Below are positions 6,247-8,206 of a stretch of DNA of 8,206 nt, one piece after another; the first letter of the stretch is position 1; each line of letters starts with the position of its first letter. The notes beneath the pieces are model-generated. The model was given only the letters and a program-made list of their open reading frames with translations, was not told the DNA's origin and did not search any database. The translations under genes and the position numbers were made by a program. The DNA is from Ruminococcus sp. CAG:563 (GTDB taxonomy: Bacteria > Bacillota > Clostridia > Oscillospirales > Acutalibacteraceae). Location: assembly GCA_000434915.1 (NCBI GenBank), contig FR882080.1:782-8987 (forward strand), written 5' to 3'.

Positions 6247-6599
6247 TACTTGATATTATTGCCGGAATCGTCTCGGGAATTCTCGGTGCAATGGGCTTCG
6301 GCGGAGGCGGAATACTCATTCTCTACCTCACGCTTTATAAAGACTTGCCGCAGACGGTTTCGCAGGGAATCAACCTTTTGTTTTTCATTCCCTCGGCCAT
6401 ATTGGCAATTATTTTCCATATTAAAAACAAGCTGATAGACAAAAAAGCCGCATTAACATATATCGGCTGCGGCCTTATCGGCGTTGTACTCGGATTCCTC
6501 CTGCTCGACCGCCTTGAGGACAAGACATTGAGAATAATTTTCGCAGTAATTCTCATTCTCGTCGGTGCAAAGGATTTGCTTCTGCCGAAAAAGAAGTAA
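6243..6599 (+). CDS. Half-length TSUP (TauE/SafE, DUF81) permease, second subunit
   Basis: The second half of the split TSUP carrier is 118 residues with four predicted membrane segments (about 3-28, 43-60, 68-88 and 95-114). The N-terminal signature IAGIVSGILGAMGFGGGG (6-23) is the classic TSUP repeat motif, with a fuller glycine run than its partner. QTVSQGINLLFF and GCGLIGVVLGFLL match the later helices of a half unit, and the protein ends in a basic LPKKK tail. Translation starts at the ATG inside the ATGA overlap with the upstream gene. Only a weak AGGA (6229-6232, 10 nt upstream) is present, consistent with reinitiation after the first subunit. The two together (234 residues) approximate one full TSUP. 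A frameshift splitting one ancestral gene is the alternative, but the start codon lies exactly at the domain boundary. Substrate cannot be inferred from the neighbours. Confidence 0.87.
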   Translation: MILDIIAGIVSGILGAMGFGGGGILILYLTLYKDLPQTVSQGINLLFFIPSAILAIIFHIKNKLIDKKAALTYIGCGLIGVVLGFLLLDRLEDKTLRIIFAVILILVGAKDLLLPKKK

Positions 6600-6612
6600 A
6601 TAGTATATTTTA

Positions 6613-6638
6613 CAAAAAACAATTCGTATGGTACGGAA
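6613..6638 (-). terminator. Possible weak terminator after the VanZ-like gene
   Basis: On the minus strand, TTCCGTA (6638-6632) pairs with TACGAA (6628-6623) with one bulged C and a 3-nt loop, followed by TTG and six T (6619-6614). It lies about 65 bp beyond the VanZ-like stop. The stem is short and A/T-rich, so this is tentative. No better terminator is seen for the TSUP pair in the 103-bp convergent gap (6600-6702). Confidence 0.35.
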
Positions 6639-6702
6639 AAATTATTTTACGCAGAGGTATGGCCGGAGCATAATTCATAGAGTGCGATACCCAAGAAGAA
6701 AA

Positions 6703-7536
6703 TCATCGTTTCAAAGCAAAAACCTTATCGAACAAAATCTTCAGCAAAACTCCGATATAGAATCCGATAACATTGAGAATAACGTCGTCGATATCGGGAT
6801 GACCCATGCCAAAATAATACTGCGAAATCTCTATTGCCGTGCTGAGGACAAACGGCAGAAGAACAAGAAAAATTCTCAATACTCCCCTGTTGAGCCTGTG
6901 GCAGAGCAAAAATCCGAGCGGAACAAAAATCGCAATATTACCTAAGAAAAGAACAAGCCGTTCATAGTCTAAAGCTCCCGAGAAGAATGTCACCTTAAAA
7001 ACGTCAAGCGGGTCAAGATTCGGCTCAACACGCTCTCCGCCGGGAATCCTGCAAATAAAGAAGCAGTAAATAAGAACAGCAATATAGAATAAAGTAAAAG
7101 CAACAGAAACGACCGAATAGAATTTATCATACTGCTCGGTTATTTCTGCGTCTTTTTTTATAAATGCTTTAATTCGCTGATATGCCGTCACAACAATTAG
7201 CACGATAAAGACCATACCGATACTGTCGTAATAGAACATATAGTGCCACGCCGAAACGAAAATAAAAAATGTGCCTTTAACAACCATCTGAGCTGCGACG
7301 GCATATACGACCCAAAATGCGGCGGATATGCTTGCCGAAACAGCAAGAACGGACATTTTTATTTTAGCAAGATCGGCAACGGCCGTAAAAATCAGTGAGA
7401 GAGAAAATGTCAATATAATCTGAAATGCGAGCTTTCCCGTGAATTGCATACCGACATAAGCACAAATCAGCATGTATCCGACCGAGAAAATTCCCGATAA
7501 AACTGTTTTGACTATATTGTCAGATTTTGCTTGCAT
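6703..7536 (-). CDS. VanZ-like family integral membrane protein
   Basis: The C-terminal half (about residues 140-270) is a VanZ-like domain. It has NLDPLDVFK (173-181), LVLFLGNIAIFVPLGFLL (194-211) and the family hallmark EISQYYFGMGHPDIDDVILN (236-255), each before or within a predicted helix. VanZ itself gives low teicoplanin resistance by an unknown mechanism. Most VanZ-like proteins have no known role, so resistance should not be inferred here. The N-terminal half (about 10-125) adds roughly four further hydrophobic segments without a family I recognise, making about eight in all. I start the gene at ATG 7536 (277 residues) because AGGAGA (7549-7544) lies 7 nt upstream; a TTG 21 nt earlier is in frame but sits upstream of that site. 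This start overlaps the end of ruvX by 17 nt, so the gene is the third of a PBP-ruvX-vanZ operon. Confidence 0.85.
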   Translation of the reverse strand: MQAKSDNIVKTVLSGIFSVGYMLICAYVGMQFTGKLAFQIILTFSLSLIFTAVADLAKIKMSVLAVSASISAAFWVVYAVAAQMVVKGTFFIFVSAWHYMFYYDSIGMVFIVLIVVTAYQRIKAFIKKDAEITEQYDKFYSVVSVAFTLFYIAVLIYCFFICRIPGGERVEPNLDPLDVFKVTFFSGALDYERLVLFLGNIAIFVPLGFLLCHRLNRGVLRIFLVLLPFVLSTAIEISQYYFGMGHPDIDDVILNVIGFYIGVLLKILFDKVFALKR

Positions 7537-7951
7537 TTTTATTTCTCCTGTAATCAAGATAGTCCTGCAAAATTATAACGGCGGCAACCGCATCGACAAC
7601 ATTTTTGCGTTTCTTTCCTCTGACGTTATTGTCGCTTAAATACATATGGGCGGAAACGGTCGTGAGCCTTTCATCCCAAAGGTCGGTTTCGACACCGGTT
7701 ATTTCCGTGATTTTCTTTGCAAAATCTGCACATTTCCGAGCACGCTCACCTGCCGAAGAATCCATGTTCTTCGGATAGCCGACAACGATAAGCTCCGGCT
7801 TGTGAATTTCGGTAAGTGCAGCTATTCTTTCGAGAAGCTTCGGCTCATAGCTTTGCTTAATAACCTCAACGGGGTGCGCCAAACTTTCAAGGCGGTCGCA
7901 TAGTGCTATGCCCGTCCTCGCATCACCGTAATCGACAGACATAATAACCAT
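7520..7951 (-). CDS. ruvX: RuvX/YqgF family pre-16S rRNA nuclease or putative Holliday junction resolvase
   Basis: YqgF/RuvX is a small cytoplasmic RNase H-fold nuclease. It was predicted as a Holliday junction resolvase and later shown in E. coli to act in maturing the 5' end of 16S rRNA. The protein is 143 residues, standard for the family (about 140). The family motifs are complete: D7 in SVDYGDARTGIAL, the strand LIVVGYPKNMDSSAGERA (54-71), E94 in WDERLTT and D120 in KNVVDAVAAVIIL. The ATG at 7951 has GGAGG (7963-7959) 7 nt upstream, so the internal Met-4 is not preferred. It follows the PBP stop by 25 bp and overlaps the VanZ-like start by 17 bp, placing it in the middle of an operon. 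No oddities are visible. Confidence 0.95.
   Translation of the reverse strand: MVIMSVDYGDARTGIALCDRLESLAHPVEVIKQSYEPKLLERIAALTEIHKPELIVVGYPKNMDSSAGERARKCADFAKKITEITGVETDLWDERLTTVSAHMYLSDNNVRGKKRKNVVDAVAAVIILQDYLDYRRNKNASKI
7544..7549 (-). promoter_or_regulatory. Shine-Dalgarno site deciding the VanZ-like start, inside ruvX
   Basis: AGGAGA on the minus strand (7549-7544) is 7 nt before the ATG at 7536 and lies within the last ten codons of ruvX. This selects 7536 over the in-frame TTG at 7557 and implies translational coupling. Confidence 0.75.
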
Positions 7952-7976
7952 GCAACCGCCTCCGTGTTATAATTTA

Positions 7977-8206
7977 TTATTCTTCGCCACCGTTATTACC
8001 CGCTGCAGCGGCAGAGGTTGACGGCGGACTTGATTGAGTCGGCTTTTTCTCTTCCTCTTCCTCGTCATCGTCATCGGAAGACGACGAATAGTAATGACCC
8101 GTGCAATATTCGGGAACATTGTCCTTTTTATACCAGCCGTATGCCGTTGAATAACAGCTTGATGAAGCAAGCTTGCCTGTATCCGTGCAATATTCCTTCT
8201 GAACCG
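7977..8206 (-). CDS. C-terminal end of a class A penicillin-binding protein (truncated by window edge)
   Basis: The open frame enters from the right edge (first full codon 8204) and gives 75 residues to a TAA at 7979-7977. It opens VQKEYCTDTGKLASSSC and continues to KKDNVPEYCTGH. This is the pattern found at the end of Gram-positive class A PBPs (bifunctional glycosyltransferase/transpeptidase), where a V-C-x-x-[ST]-G-K-L-A-x-x-x-C segment is followed some 15 residues later by P-x-E-Y-C-x-x-H. Cysteines are at 6, 17 and 34. The remainder is a low-complexity tail: a serine run, then about ten consecutive Asp/Glu (44-52), then Pro/Ser/Ala/Gly. The catalytic domains lie outside the window, so the assignment rests on this tail alone. 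The frame is missed if a start codon is required. A gap of 25 bp leads to ruvX. Confidence 0.7.
   Translation of the reverse strand, partial: VQKEYCTDTGKLASSSCYSTAYGWYKKDNVPEYCTGHYYSSSSDDDDEEEEEKKPTQSSPPSTSAAAAGNNGGEE

Noticed and set aside
5896..6599. TSUP pair as a frameshifted pseudogene
   Set aside because: Both halves are complete, each begins with its own Met at the repeat boundary, and ATGA overlap is a normal coupling arrangement. An indel cannot be fully excluded without read data.
6703..7536. Glycopeptide resistance determinant
   Set aside because: No vanA, vanH, vanX or vanS/vanR neighbours; VanZ-like domains are widespread without a resistance role.
7967..8170. 67-codon minus-strand frame rich in Arg/Lys at the right edge
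   Set aside because: The adjacent frame reads as a PBP C-terminal tail with conserved spacing of Cys, Gly-Lys-Leu-Ala and Glu-Tyr-Cys; the Arg/Lys frame is its shadow.
1..8206. Defence, phage or mobile-element module
   Set aside because: Every substantial open frame is accounted for by housekeeping or envelope genes; no integrase, transposase, nuclease-helicase set or toxin-antitoxin pair is seen.

Overview
The window reads as ordinary chromosomal housekeeping DNA from a low-to-mid GC Gram-positive bacterium, most likely an anaerobic Clostridia member (Ruminococcaceae/Oscillospiraceae-like). The grounds are RNase J next to the c-di-AMP phosphodiesterase GdpP, a CwlD-type spore-cortex amidase, a VanZ-like protein, strong GGAGG or GGTGA Shine-Dalgarno sites before almost every gene, and sigma-A promoters with 17-bp spacers. 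The taxon is inferred from gene content and style; no rRNA is present to confirm it.

Layout, left to right. On the minus strand, positions 2519 to 1 hold rnj (RNase J with a long lysine-rich N-terminal extension) followed 3 bp later by gdpP, which runs off the left edge. Their sigma-A promoter lies at 2630-2658. Divergent from it, rnhA (RNase HI, plus strand) has its own promoter at 2726-2754 and a terminator at 3222-3255. A gene-free stretch of about 517 bp (3213-3729) follows, holding hairpins and two copies of a GGGTCGATG-type repeat. It is closed on the right by the terminator of the minus-strand cwlD-radA pair (5851 to 3730). Divergent from cwlD across only 44 bp is a plus-strand pair of half-length TSUP (TauE/SafE) permease genes, overlapping by ATGA (5896-6599). 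They converge on a second minus-strand operon read from the right edge: the C-terminal end of a class A penicillin-binding protein, then ruvX (yqgF), then a VanZ-like membrane protein.

Functional themes are nucleic-acid processing (RNase J, RNase HI, RadA, RuvX), cell-envelope and cortex biogenesis (PBP, CwlD, VanZ-like), c-di-AMP turnover (GdpP) and a small anion-type permease. I see no phage, transposase, CRISPR array, toxin-antitoxin module or defence island, and nothing that convincingly forms a new multi-gene system. The points most worth checking are the split TSUP pair, the basic tail of RNase J, the repeat-bearing intergenic island and the acidic, cysteine-containing PBP tail.
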